A DNA stretch of 64,000 nucleotides. Origin: Bremerella sp. P1 (GTDB lineage: Bacteria > Planctomycetota > Planctomycetia > Pirellulales > Pirellulaceae). This document shows positions 9,946-20,796 of the stretch, one piece after another. Below the pieces are notes generated by a model, which saw only the letters and a list, made by a program, of their open reading frames with translations, had not been told where the DNA came from and searched no databases. The position numbers were made by a program, and so were the translations under genes. The stretch is taken from NCBI RefSeq assembly GCF_028748185.1, contig NZ_CP118164.1, positions 2,170,001-2,234,000 on the forward strand, given 5' to 3'. The first letter of the stretch is position 1. The number at the start of each line of letters is the position of its first letter.

Positions 9946-10176
9946 TTAGGCCTTGGAACCTACCATCTGGTGCCAGCAAATACTGATAACCATATCCATC
10001 GTGAAACCGATGAAGAAACCGCCAATCACCAACTTGGCTGGGTTTTCCAAAAGTTGACCGCCACCCATGTAAGTAGCAATCAAAAACAACGCAACTATGA
10101 AGGCAACCAGGTGCCCTCCTCTTCCCAATGCGGTTCGTACCGCTTCTTCCCATTGTAATACGTCGAACGTCATCAT
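9946..10176 (-). CDS. Small membrane protein of unknown function
   Basis: A 76-residue protein from the ATG at 10176 (a second ATG follows at once), with AAGG about ten bases upstream. It has two hydrophobic helices, about residues 20-42 and 47-68, separated by a GGGQLLENP turn. No known family. It lies about 200 bp after the FecR-type gene on the same strand. An overlapping frame at 9860-10153 has no protein-like features. Confidence 0.55.
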   Translation of the reverse strand: MMTFDVLQWEEAVRTALGRGGHLVAFIVALFLIATYMGGGQLLENPAKLVIGGFFIGFTMDMVISICWHQMVGSKA

Positions 10177-10378
10177 CGCTCGGAACCTTGTAAAGATGTG
10201 CTTTCTCGGAAGCACGCTTAAAACCAGGCCCTCATTGCCTTTAGTTTTGTTTCCCTCCAGACAATAAGATCATCGATCGACAACGCCAGAAGTTGCGTGA
10301 ATTCCCGAAAGTTAGCTAGAAAAGCTATCTCGGGGATGGGCGAGGCGAATCAACGACCACGCCCTATAGGAACCGGGC

Positions 10379-11734
10379 CTAGTCCTGACTGGCAACCGGC
10401 TGCGGAACGAATTCGAGTTGGTCGACAATCAGGTCGACGTCGCGTTCCTGGGTCGAGAGAACCACTTTGTAGATCACTTGCCCAAAGCGAGGTGCGCCGG
10501 CCGGGGCCTCTTCTGAGCCAACCTTCGAGTCCGCGGCCACCTTCTTGAATTTGGCAACAGGAATATCCAGCGTGTGCCAGTCGCTAGACTTCTTTGGATC
10601 GAAGTCATGGATCATATATTCATAGACACTATCGGAACCATGGAAATCGGCCCCGCGAGAAAGCAGCAAGACCTGTACATCATCCGAGCGATTCACACGG
10701 AAGGTGACTTTCATGTGCGTATCTTCGACAACCGTAAACAGGCCTTCACTCCAGCGGTTGTACGATTCGATCTGATACCAGGTCGTATGAGTCGGATCCA
10801 AGAATCCTGGTCGTGTCTCGGTCATCACCGCGCCGGCTGAACCAAGCGGGAGCTTCTCCTGGGCCCAAATACCTTTTCGCCAATCGGTGGGGAGTTCCTC
10901 TTCGAAATCAATCTTCCAGTGATTGGGGGTCGGCGAACGGAGCTGGCTCTTCAGAGGAAGATCACGCGCCACAGTAGCCTTTTCCCCTGCTGCGACATCG
11001 ACGGCACTCTCGTCGCCTGTACGATGAACGCGGACCTTGCCTTCGACGACATCCACATCGGTTCGCAGATGCGAAGCCTGAACGGAAAGCACAGTCCCAA
11101 GAACTTCGGTGACCGCCTGTGAAGTAATGATTTGCATCGGCTTGCCGGGTAGTTGTGGCTGAACGTCTGCCACGACGTTGCCGACAAACAGATCGACTTG
11201 CTTATGATCTTCTTCCCGAAAAGCAGCCTCAGTGGCTCCATGCAGGCTGACGCGTGTTTCATCGGGAAACTCGAGCGTTGCCGAGCTTCCGATCGCATCG
11301 GTCGTGATCTGCATTCCTACCGGAATATCGTCTCCGACGGCAAGCTCGCGTGCTTCACCGTCAGGCATGGTTACCGTTACTTTCCCCGTTACTTGCACTA
11401 ACTTGGCAACCGTCGGCAGCTGACCGGCTCGCAGGTCGAGAAAGACAGCGAACGCGACACTAGCGGCCAGTGCCATTGCGGCCGACCACCAGAAGATCGT
11501 TTGACGTGGAAATGGCGTCGGCTTGTTCCGCGGTGAGGTGACTTCGGCAATGGTCAGCGACTGCAGCGAGATACTGTGGAAAAGTTCCAGTGCGCGGTCA
11601 TCCCCTTCCAGCGCAGCCGAAAGTGCCGTCATTTCATATTCGTCGAGATCACCGTCGTTGTAGCGAACGATCAATTCGATCAAGTCGTCATCCGACATCG
11701 ACTGCTCATCATGTGTTGGCGTGTTATCGTTCAT
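10379..11734 (-). CDS. FecR-domain anti-sigma factor
   Basis: A 451-residue protein. The cytoplasmic N-terminus (residues 1-75) contains 'DDDLIELIVRYNDGDLDEYE', typical of anti-sigma domains in planctomycete FecR proteins. One membrane helix (79-99) precedes a FecR beta-domain (about 110-255, with 'VTGKVTVTMPDGE' and 'VLGTVLSVQASH'). A C-terminal 190-residue beta-rich domain containing many Trp and Asp residues resembles extracellular carbohydrate-binding folds. The adjacent ECF sigma factor ends 31 bp upstream, so the two should form a sigma/anti-sigma pair that senses an envelope or extracellular cue. The binding target of the C-terminal domain is unknown. Confidence 0.87.
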   Translation of the reverse strand: MNDNTPTHDEQSMSDDDLIELIVRYNDGDLDEYEMTALSAALEGDDRALELFHSISLQSLTIAEVTSPRNKPTPFPRQTIFWWSAAMALAASVAFAVFLDLRAGQLPTVAKLVQVTGKVTVTMPDGEARELAVGDDIPVGMQITTDAIGSSATLEFPDETRVSLHGATEAAFREEDHKQVDLFVGNVVADVQPQLPGKPMQIITSQAVTEVLGTVLSVQASHLRTDVDVVEGKVRVHRTGDESAVDVAAGEKATVARDLPLKSQLRSPTPNHWKIDFEEELPTDWRKGIWAQEKLPLGSAGAVMTETRPGFLDPTHTTWYQIESYNRWSEGLFTVVEDTHMKVTFRVNRSDDVQVLLLSRGADFHGSDSVYEYMIHDFDPKKSSDWHTLDIPVAKFKKVAADSKVGSEEAPAGAPRFGQVIYKVVLSTQERDVDLIVDQLEFVPQPVASQD

Positions 11735-11765
11735 GCCGTGATCCCCCGGCGGGCGCTCTCACCTG

Positions 11766-12278
11766 TCACTGCGTTACCTCCCCGTGCAGCGTTCCCTCGA
11801 CACAGCGACGAAGGTCCCGATGAGCACGCGACAGGCGTTTATAAACTGCGTCGAGTGAAGCTCCGATTTGCTTGGCCACTTCGATACAGCTCAACCCTTC
11901 TCCATACCGCAACTGAATCATCTCTCGATTGCGTTCTGGCATCTTCTTCAAGCACAACCGCAAGGCATCCTTCCGGTCGGACAAGCCCTTGGCCTGTTCG
12001 TCCGAGATCGACCAAATGCGGTCCATCGCTCCGCCATCCATTACTTGCGACTTGCCGCGCTGCCGCAGCCAGTCGACCGCCAGATTTTTGGCCGTGGTGC
12101 GAGACCAAGCCAAAAGGTGCCCTTCGTCGTTGATTTGTTCCCGCTGACGCAGTGCGCGCAGAACGACCTCCTGGAAGATGTCCTCAACGGCCTGAGACTC
12201 ACGGACGATTGACCAGATCGGAACGGTCAATCGAATGCGTGCCTCAAGCAAGACACGTACTACATCGCTCTCTTGCAT
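11766..12278 (-). CDS. ECF RNA polymerase sigma factor
   Basis: A 170-residue sigma-70 family protein from the ATG at 12278. Region 2 includes 'VEDIFQEVVLRALRQ' and 'AWSRTTAKNLAVDWLR'. Region 4 includes 'MPERNREMIQLRYGEGLS' and the helix-turn-helix 'ASLDAVYKRLSRAHRDLRR'. It belongs to the Rhodopirellula/Verrucomicrobium-type ECF group. The upstream start at 12341 would add 21 unrelated residues. AAGG lies 12 bases before the chosen start. It is co-transcribed with the FecR gene just downstream, its likely anti-sigma factor. Confidence 0.9.
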   Translation of the reverse strand: MQESDVVRVLLEARIRLTVPIWSIVRESQAVEDIFQEVVLRALRQREQINDEGHLLAWSRTTAKNLAVDWLRQRGKSQVMDGGAMDRIWSISDEQAKGLSDRKDALRLCLKKMPERNREMIQLRYGEGLSCIEVAKQIGASLDAVYKRLSRAHRDLRRCVEGTLHGEVTQ

Positions 12279-12661
12279 ATCTTTACTGCCTTGTGGCACG
12301 GCTGGAAATGTGTTTTGCCGCCAAACGTCGTCGACGAACACACTCCCCCCAAAGGGCCAAAAGCATTAACTCCATTCGTAGTACACCGGAAGTCTGCGTG
12401 CAACAGGGATAGGGTCTGCGTTCAGTCTTAGAAACGAACAGCGCCCCATAACCTGACAAAAAAGTATCAACAATAAAGGACCTCCAATGCGAAATGCCCG
12501 ATTTCTTCCTTTTTTTTCTTTCGGGCATGTCAGGAAACGAAAAGTCGTCCGTGAGAGTTGGGTGGAACGGCCTTTCGGCTTGGGAGAAGTCGGAGGGTGC
12601 CTGGTTCGCACTTATCTTTATTTCTCGTTTCGTTGTTGATCTAGTTAGAGGTGCCTCTTCT
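12279..12661. other. Divergent intergenic region between the sigma factor and a DUF1559 gene
   Basis: A 383 bp stretch between genes read outward in both directions, so it should contain promoters for the sigma/anti-sigma operon and the DUF1559 operon. Open frames are present on both strands but continue the neighbouring genes' frames without homology. I could not pick out a convincing promoter. Confidence 0.5.
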
Positions 12662-13579
12662 ATGAAAAATCTCCAGAGGCCGCGCGGCTTCACCCTCGTC
12701 GAATTGTTGGTTGTGATTGCTATTATTGGCGTCTTGATTGCTCTTTTGTTGCCAGCTGTCCAACAGGCCCGCGAAGCAGCTCGCCGAATGACGTGCAGTA
12801 ACAACTTCAAGCAGCTTGGCATTGCCCTGCACAACTATCACGATACCTTCGGCACACTTCCGCCGGGCATCGTGACCAGCAACCAGATTTGCTGGCTGAC
12901 CCAAATCCTACCGCAAATTGAACAGAACGCACTTTTCGACCAAATCGGGGCGGTGGGTGGCTTTGACGAGCCTTGGGAAGATGTCCCAGCCATGGTAAGC
13001 ACTGGCAGCACGCCGCTGGCCAAGACCATCATCGAAGGCTATATCTGCCCTTCCGATACAGGCGACGGTATCAACCAGCGTCTGGGGACTTCGCCTAATC
13101 GGTTCGGCAAATCGAACTACATCGGTGTCTACACGGCCTACTACAACCCAACCAACGCGACCGCGACCAACGGTAGCGGGGGCAGTGACCGAAATGCGAC
13201 TTTCTTCGACAACTCGTCGACCGAGTTCAGCGACATTACCGATGGCCTGAGCAACACGATCATCGTCGCCGAACGTGCTGAGAGAAAGGGTTCCGGCCCA
13301 ACCGGCTCGCTGTGGATTGGTTACCACAATGACTTTGGTGGTTCGATCTCGGGCGGTATCTCGCAGTTCCAAGTCCGTTTGCGAATGGAACGATCGTCGA
13401 ACGATACCGACTACAACATCAACGGCAACAGCAACTACAACCCCAGTAGCAATCACCCCGGTGGGGCTCAGTTCCTCCGCGGCGATGCCAGTGTCGTCTT
13501 CCTGCCGGAAACCATCAATCTGCGTACCCAGGCAGCTCTGGGAACGATTGATGGCGGCGAAGTGATTGGCGAGTACTAA
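12662..13579 (+). CDS. DUF1559 protein with prepilin-type N-terminus
   Basis: A 305-residue protein starting at the ATG at 12662; the frame is open 56 codons further upstream but the prepilin leader fixes the start (basic MKNLQRPRG, then [20 protein letters not shown]). The body carries '[20 protein letters not shown]', 'CPSDTGDG' and the terminal '[16 protein letters not shown]', 'GGEVIGEY'. It is very close in sequence to the DUF1559 protein at 14353-15276, with one lipoprotein gene between them, so the locus looks like a tandem duplication. Expected to be a processed, surface-located pseudopilin-like protein. Confidence 0.93.
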   Translation: MKNLQRPRGFTLVELLVVIAIIGVLIALLLPAVQQAREAARRMTCSNNFKQLGIALHNYHDTFGTLPPGIVTSNQICWLTQILPQIEQNALFDQIGAVGGFDEPWEDVPAMVSTGSTPLAKTIIEGYICPSDTGDGINQRLGTSPNRFGKSNYIGVYTAYYNPTNATATNGSGGSDRNATFFDNSSTEFSDITDGLSNTIIVAERAERKGSGPTGSLWIGYHNDFGGSISGGISQFQVRLRMERSSNDTDYNINGNSNYNPSSNHPGGAQFLRGDASVVFLPETINLRTQAALGTIDGGEVIGEY

Positions 13580-13595
13580 GTTCTTCAACAGCGAC

Positions 13596-13620
13596 AGCCC
13601 GCTTCGGGTGGAAGCGGGCT
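13596..13620 (+). terminator. Intergenic hairpin after a DUF1559 gene
   Basis: A perfect 10-bp stem, AGCCCGCTTC with GAAGCGGGCT, and a 5-nt loop. No T-run follows, so it may protect the upstream message or give partial termination rather than a full stop. The next gene starts 27 bp later. Confidence 0.6.
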
Positions 13621-13646
13621 GCTCGCTACCCATTCCCATTTATGTC

Positions 13647-14084
13647 ATGAGCGCTTCGATGAAACTCCCCTATGCATTATCTAGTCGCCTTGCAGCGACC
13701 ACCATGGCCGCGATCGCATTGATCGGGCTGGTTGGTTGCGGCTCCGGGTCAGGCGTCGTTCCTGTCTCCGGCACGGTGACGCTGGATGGAGAACCGTTGG
13801 CCGGCGCCTTGGTTTCTTTCTATCCGCAAGAAGAAGGAAAGCGATTCTCGACCGGCACGACCGATGCCAGCGGCCATTACGAATTGGTCTACACCAACGA
13901 CCAAAAAGGGGCGGCCACCGGCAAACACACCGTAAAAATCACCACGGCTACCGTTCAAGGTGAAGGTGGACCCGCTAGGGCTCCCAAAGAAAAGCTGCCT
14001 GCGAAGTACAACGACGCGTCCGAATTGACCGTCGACATAACCTCCAGCTCAAGCAGCACCAACTTCGACCTGCAATCGAAGTAG
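13647..14084 (+). CDS. Small lipoprotein with carboxypeptidase-regulatory-like fold
   Basis: A 145-residue protein with a lipoprotein signal ending in the lipobox LVGC (Cys about residue 31), then 'VPVSGTVTLDGEPLAGALVSFYP' and 'TTDASGHYELVYTNDQKG'. These are classic features of the CarboxypepD_reg-like planctomycete lipoproteins. ATG at 13659 is an alternative start; neither has a good ribosome site. It lies between two paralogous DUF1559 genes and is close in type to the lipoproteins at 8780 and 25300. Confidence 0.87.
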   Translation: MSASMKLPYALSSRLAATTMAAIALIGLVGCGSGSGVVPVSGTVTLDGEPLAGALVSFYPQEEGKRFSTGTTDASGHYELVYTNDQKGAATGKHTVKITTATVQGEGGPARAPKEKLPAKYNDASELTVDITSSSSSTNFDLQSK

Positions 14085-14109
14085 GAAATCCGGTAAGACG
14101 TTTGTTAGT

Positions 14110-14140
14110 CCCCAGTCGGTTTGCCCCAAATCGGCTGGGG
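14110..14140 (+). terminator. Intergenic hairpin after the lipoprotein gene
   Basis: A 13-bp stem, CCCCAGTCGGTTT with AAATCGGCTGGGG (two G-T pairs) and a 5-nt loop, 26 bp after the lipoprotein stop. No T-run is present. Confidence 0.6.
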
Positions 14141-14352
14141 GCTGATACGTTCTTGCCAGCTCGGTCGGCCCAGCCGACCGCAATCGAAATATTCGGAGAA
14201 CCGCGAAACTTTCCTACGCATTCCGGGTTTCTACAAGTTACCAATTGGCAGGAAACACAAGAACAGGTTTCTTTCTGAAGTTATCACTGCCTCCTAACGA
14301 CTTCCTTTCTACTTTCTCCCCATTTCCGGAACATTGTTTCCAAGGAGCCTCT

Positions 14353-15276
14353 ATGGTCCGTGCTGCGCAGTCCCGTTCGCCCCAACCTGGTTTCACCCTC
14401 GTGGAACTGCTGGTGGTAATTGCCATCATTGGCGTTTTGATTGCGTTACTTCTCCCTGCCGTTCAGCAAGCTCGCGAAGCGGCTCGTCGAATGTCCTGTA
14501 GCAACAAGATGCGTCAAGTCGGCATTGCACTTCACAACTATCACGACACCTACGGAAAACTGCCTCCGGGACGCGTGACGACCAACCAGATCAGCTGGCA
14601 GGTTCAGATTCTTCCGCAGTTGGAGCAAAACTCGCTGTTCGAAGCGATTGCCACCGTCGGAGCATTCAATCAGCCTTGGGAAGACGTCGCCGCGATGACT
14701 AATACCGGCACACCTCCGCTGGCAAAAACGGTTGTCGATGCCTACCTTTGCCCCTCGGACACCGGTGACGGCATCAACGAGCGACTGGGCACCTCGCCCA
14801 ACCAATTCGGCAAGTCGAACTACGTGGGTGTCTTCTCCGCATATCACAATCCGACCGATCCGACCGCCACCAACAATGCCGGTGGTACCGATCGCAACGC
14901 GACCTTCTACGACAACTCGAAGGTCAGGTTTGCGGACATTACCGACGGCTTGAGCAACACGGTGATCGTTGCTGAACGCCGCACCGGTCGATCGTCCGGC
15001 CCGGCTGGCTCGCTGTGGGTTGGCAACCACTATGACTTTGGTGGTGCGATCACCGTGTACGAATTTCAGATTCGTCTGCGAATGGAACGTGCTTCCAACG
15101 ACACCGACTACAACATCAACGGTAACTCGGTCTACAACCCCAGCAGCAACCACCCAGGCGGTGCTCAGTTCCTAAACGGCGACGCCAGTGTGGTCTTCCT
15201 GCCAGAGACCATCAACCTGCGTACCCAGGCCGCTTTGGGTACGATCGACGGTGGTGAAGTGATTCCCGAATATTAA
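14353..15276 (+). CDS. DUF1559 protein with prepilin-type N-terminus (paralogue of the gene at 12662)
   Basis: A 307-residue protein from the ATG at 14353. AAGGAG at 14342-14347 lies at ideal spacing before it, which settles the start against an in-frame codon 36 residues upstream. The leader is basic, ends in PG, and continues [20 protein letters not shown]. The body matches the 12662 protein nearly throughout ('[18 protein letters not shown]', '[20 protein letters not shown]', '[15 protein letters not shown]'). It is probably a pseudopilin-like surface protein. A terminator closes the cluster. Confidence 0.93.
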   Translation: MVRAAQSRSPQPGFTLVELLVVIAIIGVLIALLLPAVQQAREAARRMSCSNKMRQVGIALHNYHDTYGKLPPGRVTTNQISWQVQILPQLEQNSLFEAIATVGAFNQPWEDVAAMTNTGTPPLAKTVVDAYLCPSDTGDGINERLGTSPNQFGKSNYVGVFSAYHNPTDPTATNNAGGTDRNATFYDNSKVRFADITDGLSNTVIVAERRTGRSSGPAGSLWVGNHYDFGGAITVYEFQIRLRMERASNDTDYNINGNSVYNPSSNHPGGAQFLNGDASVVFLPETINLRTQAALGTIDGGEVIPEY

Positions 15277-15309
15277 TGTTCGGTTCACATTCCTAATAGA
15301 AACAAAAAA

Positions 15310-15344
15310 GATCCGCCAACGGTTAGCCATTGGCGGACCTTTTC
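15310..15344. terminator. Bidirectional terminator between convergent genes
   Basis: Stem GATCCGCCAA with TTGGCGGACC (one mismatch) and a 10-nt loop. It is flanked by AAAAAA on the left and TTTT on the right, so it can serve both the plus-strand DUF1559 gene and the minus-strand Old Yellow Enzyme gene. Confidence 0.85.
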
Positions 15345-15358
15345 TATTGGAATATCGA

Positions 15359-16462
15359 CTAAACCGCGTCGAGCGTAGGGAAGTCGATGTACCCTTCTGC
15401 TCCCGTCGGCGAATACCAGGTGCTCATATCCGCTTCCGGGTTGAGCGGGGCCTCTTCGGCGAATCGCTGGACCAGATCGGGATTGCTGATGAAGGGGCGA
15501 CCGTAGGCGATCAAGTCAGCGTCACCTCGTTCAATCGTCTGCTCACCAGACTCGCGTGTATAACCCACGTTCCCCATCAATGGTCCGTCAAACACTTTGC
15601 GGAACTCAGAAAGCGTCATGGGTTCACCCAATCCGTGGAACCCAAAGCCCGTCCCATCCATCACATGCAAATAAGCCAATTGATATTGGTTCAATTGCTG
15701 GGCGACGTACGTGAACTGCTCGCGGTAATCAGGCGACCCCATCCCGTTGAACGCTCCGTTGGGTGCCAGCCGCAGACCAATTCTTTCTTGCGGCCAAACC
15801 TGGCTGATCGCTTGAACGACTTCGTCGAGGATGCGGTATCGATTCTCGATGCTTCCGCCATACTGATCGTTGCGGTGATTGGTCTTCGACTGCAAGAAGG
15901 TATCCAAGAGATAGCCATTTGCCGAATGGATTTCGACCCCATCGAAGCCTGCCTCTTTCGCGCCTGCCGCAGCTTTGGCGTAGTCGGAGACGATGCCCGG
16001 AATTTCGTCCGTCTCCAAGGCTCGCGGAACTTCACGGGGTTCCTTCCCGTTGGGAGTGTGCTGCAATTCGCCATCGTCGATCATGATCGCCGACGGAGCG
16101 ACGGCTGGCTCGCCGCCATGGAAGCTACTATGCGAAGCTCGACCGGTATGCCAAAGCTGCATAAAGATCTTGCCACCTTCTTCATGGACGGCGCCGGTGA
16201 CCTGCTTCCAACCATCGACCATTTCGCCGGTGTAGATCCCTGGGGACTGAACCCAGCCGTTGGCCTGAGGCGAGATCGTCGTTGCTTCGGTGATGATCAG
16301 CCCGGCGGAAGCCCGTTGCCGGTAGTACTCGGCCATCAACTGGTTGGCAATCCGATCCTTGCCTGCCCGTGCCCGGGTAAGTGGAGCCATGGTAATTCGG
16401 TTGCTAAGGGTCAGTCCTCGTAAGTCGTAAGACTGAAAGAGTGGCGAATCATATTGGCTCAT
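15359..16462 (-). CDS. Old Yellow Enzyme family NADH:flavin oxidoreductase (NemA-like)
   Basis: A 367-residue FMN-dependent TIM-barrel enzyme of normal family length. The substrate-binding pair and proton donor of the family are present as H179, N182 and Y184 in 'EIHSANGYLLDTF'. The phosphate/flavin region 'DQYGGSIENRYR' and 'PLTRARA' are also present. These cytoplasmic enzymes reduce activated alkenes, nitro compounds and N-ethylmaleimide with NAD(P)H, often as part of electrophile stress defence. The gene is alone on its strand and has a possible promoter about 100 bp upstream. The natural substrate cannot be told from sequence. Confidence 0.95.
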   Translation of the reverse strand: MSQYDSPLFQSYDLRGLTLSNRITMAPLTRARAGKDRIANQLMAEYYRQRASAGLIITEATTISPQANGWVQSPGIYTGEMVDGWKQVTGAVHEEGGKIFMQLWHTGRASHSSFHGGEPAVAPSAIMIDDGELQHTPNGKEPREVPRALETDEIPGIVSDYAKAAAGAKEAGFDGVEIHSANGYLLDTFLQSKTNHRNDQYGGSIENRYRILDEVVQAISQVWPQERIGLRLAPNGAFNGMGSPDYREQFTYVAQQLNQYQLAYLHVMDGTGFGFHGLGEPMTLSEFRKVFDGPLMGNVGYTRESGEQTIERGDADLIAYGRPFISNPDLVQRFAEEAPLNPEADMSTWYSPTGAEGYIDFPTLDAV

Positions 16463-16560
16463 GGTCGAGTCCTTGGGTTTGTCGGAAGAAAACGTGCCGC
16501 GGCGATCGCAAAGCGTCCCAATCTCCTTCGTAGATGCCGCCGAACACCTGGGCGTTTCAG

Positions 16561-16566
16561 ATTATA
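16561..16566 (-). promoter_or_regulatory. Candidate -10 element for the Old Yellow Enzyme gene
   Basis: On the minus strand this reads TATAAT, about 98 bp before the ATG, within an AT-rich stretch. The small palindrome GTTGAACAAC lies just upstream and could be an operator. No good -35 is seen at 16-18 bp. Confidence 0.35.
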
Positions 16567-16636
16567 TGTAAAAAGTTGTTCAACGGACTAAATTCTACCA
16601 TACACCAGCCAGAATCATACATAACCCATATACATA

Positions 16637-16909
16637 TCAAGACTTAGGGCGCACACACCTTCCCTTCGACCAGAGATACCCAGCGAAATCTCCTAGTCCG
16701 GCGAACTTGTAGCCTGGGTCGACATAGTGCTCGATCACGTAAAACGCGAAGTAATAGGCCCGGCAGAAAGCCCAGATCGCGAGCCCCAAAAGCAGCGCGA
16801 TCTGCCAATCACCAGCTCTCACCAGCAAGATCCCGGCGGCGAATACACCCAGCACGACAAACAGCACGCCCTTGAGATAGATGAGCGTGGGAGACTTGAG
16901 GTCGGCCAT
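16637..16909 (-). CDS. Small two-helix membrane protein of unknown function
   Basis: A 90-residue protein. Two hydrophobic segments (about residues 10-32 and 35-58) are followed by a soluble tail containing 'VIEHYVDPGYKFAGLGDF'. It resembles the small membrane proteins common in planctomycetes; no named family is recognised. It is divergent from the gene at 17028. Confidence 0.6.
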   Translation of the reverse strand: MADLKSPTLIYLKGVLFVVLGVFAAGILLVRAGDWQIALLLGLAIWAFCRAYYFAFYVIEHYVDPGYKFAGLGDFAGYLWSKGRCVRPKS

Positions 16910-17027
16910 CGGACATTTTCCTGACAGAAATTAGGACAAAGCGATCGCTGGCTGGCCGAATCAAGCTTAACAATTCGCTAGAATTATGTCCTGCGATTTG
17001 CTGAACAGCACCACTGGAGGACCCACC

Positions 17028-17378
17028 ATGCACGTTTACGGCCGCGATTCCATCGAAACGATTCTTGAAGAAGAAAGCTTCGTCTTCAAGCTACTGGTAA
17101 ACGACCATGGCGTGCTGCTCTTTTCCCGTGATATTGAACATGAACAGATCTCGGAACCTGAGATCCGCTACGAGCCAGACTCAGTCGGTAACGCTCTGGC
17201 CGGCGTGGTCAAACCAGGACACATCGAACTGCGGCATCACAATGGCTTTGGAGACGAGCGGGTACATCTTTTAATGGAGCGTGTGCTCGCCTTGCCTGAG
17301 ATGGAATTTGCCCGTGACTTTGAAGTCGTCTACCAGGGGCGAGTGCTCATCGAGAAACCACGCCAAGAGGACGACTAG
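17028..17378 (+). CDS. Conserved-looking protein of unknown function
   Basis: A 116-residue soluble acidic protein. The ATG at 17028 is preceded by GGAGG nine bases upstream, which favours it over an in-frame ATG at 16986. There is no signal peptide, helix or recognised motif; the sequence has a regular alternation typical of a compact alpha/beta fold. Nothing in the context suggests a role. Confidence 0.65.
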   Translation: MHVYGRDSIETILEEESFVFKLLVNDHGVLLFSRDIEHEQISEPEIRYEPDSVGNALAGVVKPGHIELRHHNGFGDERVHLLMERVLALPEMEFARDFEVVYQGRVLIEKPRQEDD

Positions 17379-17381
17379 CCT

Positions 17382-18188
17382 TCACTTTGAAAACCGCGAG
17401 TAAGAGTTACTCACGGCATCGGCCAGAATGCGGCCAGGGATGATCCGGCTCATCATCAAACCGGACTTATCTTCGCGGACATACCCCATGACCATGCCAA
17501 CGACCTGAACCGACTGCGGCGACTCCTCTTCTAAAAAGACGGGACTGCCGCTGATGCCGCCAGCTCCGGCGAGCTGAATTAGAAAGACCATTTCATTCCC
17601 CCACTTAGCCGGCACTGGCATCTCTCGGGAAGCAATCTTTCCGCAAATCACAATCGGCGAAACCTCTGGCTGAACTCCTAAACCCTTGACGCCCAACCCC
17701 ATGGGAAAGCCAGTCAGTTCGACGCCGGTGGTACGCATGGGCAAGGTGGTCTGAATGCTTTCCAGCGGAATGGCCAACTTCAAAAGGTCGGTGATCACTT
17801 CGCTGGGGTCTTTAGGAGACTCGATACGCATCACGGCGACATCCGCGTTGGCTTGGAACCGCCAAGGGTTCCCTTCTTCCGCATAGAGATCTCCCAGCAC
17901 CACCGAGCCTGATTCGCCGCCAGGTCGACGGAACACGACCGCCGTTTCGCGACTGGTCAGGCGGGCTCCGTGGGCCGTGGCAACCAGCGTGATATGCTCC
18001 CCGTCCGAGACCAGGAAGGCCGTCGACCAATCATGCTGCTGCTTGTTGTTTTCCTTATCGACTTGTCTCTCGACCAGGCAAACTGCCCGGTCCCAGCGTT
18101 CGATCGACGTTTCGCCTGCTTGCAGAAAGGCGACCCAAGAGCACGTGAGCAATACCGCGCAAACCGAGCGTGTATAGCAACGAAACAT
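17382..18188 (-). CDS. Exported trypsin-like serine protease
   Basis: A 268-residue protein from the ATG at 18188, chosen because GAGGAG lies eight bases upstream and a signal peptide starts there (hydrophobic to about residue 23). The chymotrypsin-fold triad is visible: H73 in 'TAHG', D116 in 'ADVAVM', and S213 in 'GISGSP'. No PDZ domain follows, unlike DegP/HtrA. It should act in the periplasm or outside the cell; substrates are unknown. The lipoprotein gene on the same strand ends at 18245, upstream of it, so the two may be co-transcribed. Confidence 0.83.
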   Translation of the reverse strand: MFRCYTRSVCAVLLTCSWVAFLQAGETSIERWDRAVCLVERQVDKENNKQQHDWSTAFLVSDGEHITLVATAHGARLTSRETAVVFRRPGGESGSVVLGDLYAEEGNPWRFQANADVAVMRIESPKDPSEVITDLLKLAIPLESIQTTLPMRTTGVELTGFPMGLGVKGLGVQPEVSPIVICGKIASREMPVPAKWGNEMVFLIQLAGAGGISGSPVFLEEESPQSVQVVGMVMGYVREDKSGLMMSRIIPGRILADAVSNSYSRFSK

Positions 18189-18244
18189 GGCGAGACTCCT
18201 CATCCCTGAAGTGGTCAACGCAAGATGGTGCTACCTTACGAGAT

Positions 18245-18874
18245 TCAGGTTTCGTCCGCCATATCCAGATCCAATGACTCGGCACGAAATAGCGGTGTCA
18301 GCTCTTTGTCAGACGGAAAAAGCTCCTCCATGTGCTTTTCCAACAAGTCCAGCATTTGCTGGCGAGTCCCGGTAAAGAGAACCGTCTGCTCTGTCTCGGC
18401 AACGGGAATCCCCGCGTCGATTGCCAAGCCTTTCAGCTTGTCGTCATTGGTGAACTGCATGTACAGCTTGTCGTCCTCGACCTTGTACGGGGCGAAATAG
18501 TAGAGTCGCAGAATCCCGGCGTTCTGCTCGTTGGTTTCAAACTTGGGGCGTTGAAGCTGCATGAACTTGCGCTGGCCTACCTGAAACGGGTAGACCGCGA
18601 ACTCGATCGTCGCGTCCATCTTCTTGTTCACCACCGACAACTTATACCCCGTGATACCGTACTTGCTGAAGGTTAGGTGGCTATCGGTGTTGGGCACCTT
18701 CTTCTTTTCGCCCGTCTGCGGGTCTTGAATGTCCTTCGTACCATACCACTGCCCTAACAGTTGGTCGTCGTAGACAGGGGCGTCTGGATCAGCCAGGGGA
18801 GATAGGGTTGCATACTGTTTGCAGCCCGAAACGAGAAATAGCACGGCAATAAGAAGGAGCGTGGCACGTCGCAT
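18245..18874 (-). CDS. Lipoprotein of unknown function
   Basis: A 209-residue protein from the ATG at 18874, with GGGAGA at good spacing. The signal ends in the lipobox VSGC (Cys about residue 18). The mature domain has 'DDQLLGQWYGTKD' near its start, typical of small beta-barrel 'lipocalin-like' or DUF4488-like lipoproteins, but I cannot assign a family. Likely membrane-anchored. It is upstream of and in the same direction as the serine protease. Confidence 0.72.
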   Translation of the reverse strand: MRRATLLLIAVLFLVSGCKQYATLSPLADPDAPVYDDQLLGQWYGTKDIQDPQTGEKKKVPNTDSHLTFSKYGITGYKLSVVNKKMDATIEFAVYPFQVGQRKFMQLQRPKFETNEQNAGILRLYYFAPYKVEDDKLYMQFTNDDKLKGLAIDAGIPVAETEQTVLFTGTRQQMLDLLEKHMEELFPSDKELTPLFRAESLDLDMADET

Positions 18875-18921
18875 GGCTGGTCTCCCGAATACGGATTGAG
18901 ACAAGATTCAAAGCCATTTTC

Positions 18922-18927
18922 ATTATA
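18922..18927 (-). promoter_or_regulatory. Candidate -10 element for the lipoprotein/protease genes
   Basis: The minus strand reads TGTCTATAATG, with a perfect TATAAT 47 bp before the lipoprotein ATG. A matching -35 hexamer is not obvious. Confidence 0.4.
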
Positions 18928-19202
18928 GACAATTTATGGGTTAATACTTGGAAATTCACGCGGGAACGCAGATGCTTTTCTTCATTCAATGCTTTCATGA
19001 ATTTCCTCTGAATTGCGTTGCATGCGTGCTTGGCATTTCCTAGATTCGAATGTCAGTTGCTTTTCGCTGACACGCTGTCACTCGACCTAACTTTTCCGTA
19101 CATGCTGAACGCTCTCGAGTCGAAAGGCAAATCTCCAACAGCCAGCAGACGCTCCATCGAACCTAGACCATGTTTCTTTCTTTGCCACGAAAGGCTGTCC
19201 CC

Positions 19203-20771
<1,569 letters not shown>

Positions 20772-20796
20772 TTTGACGTAGAGTTTCTTAGGAAGC

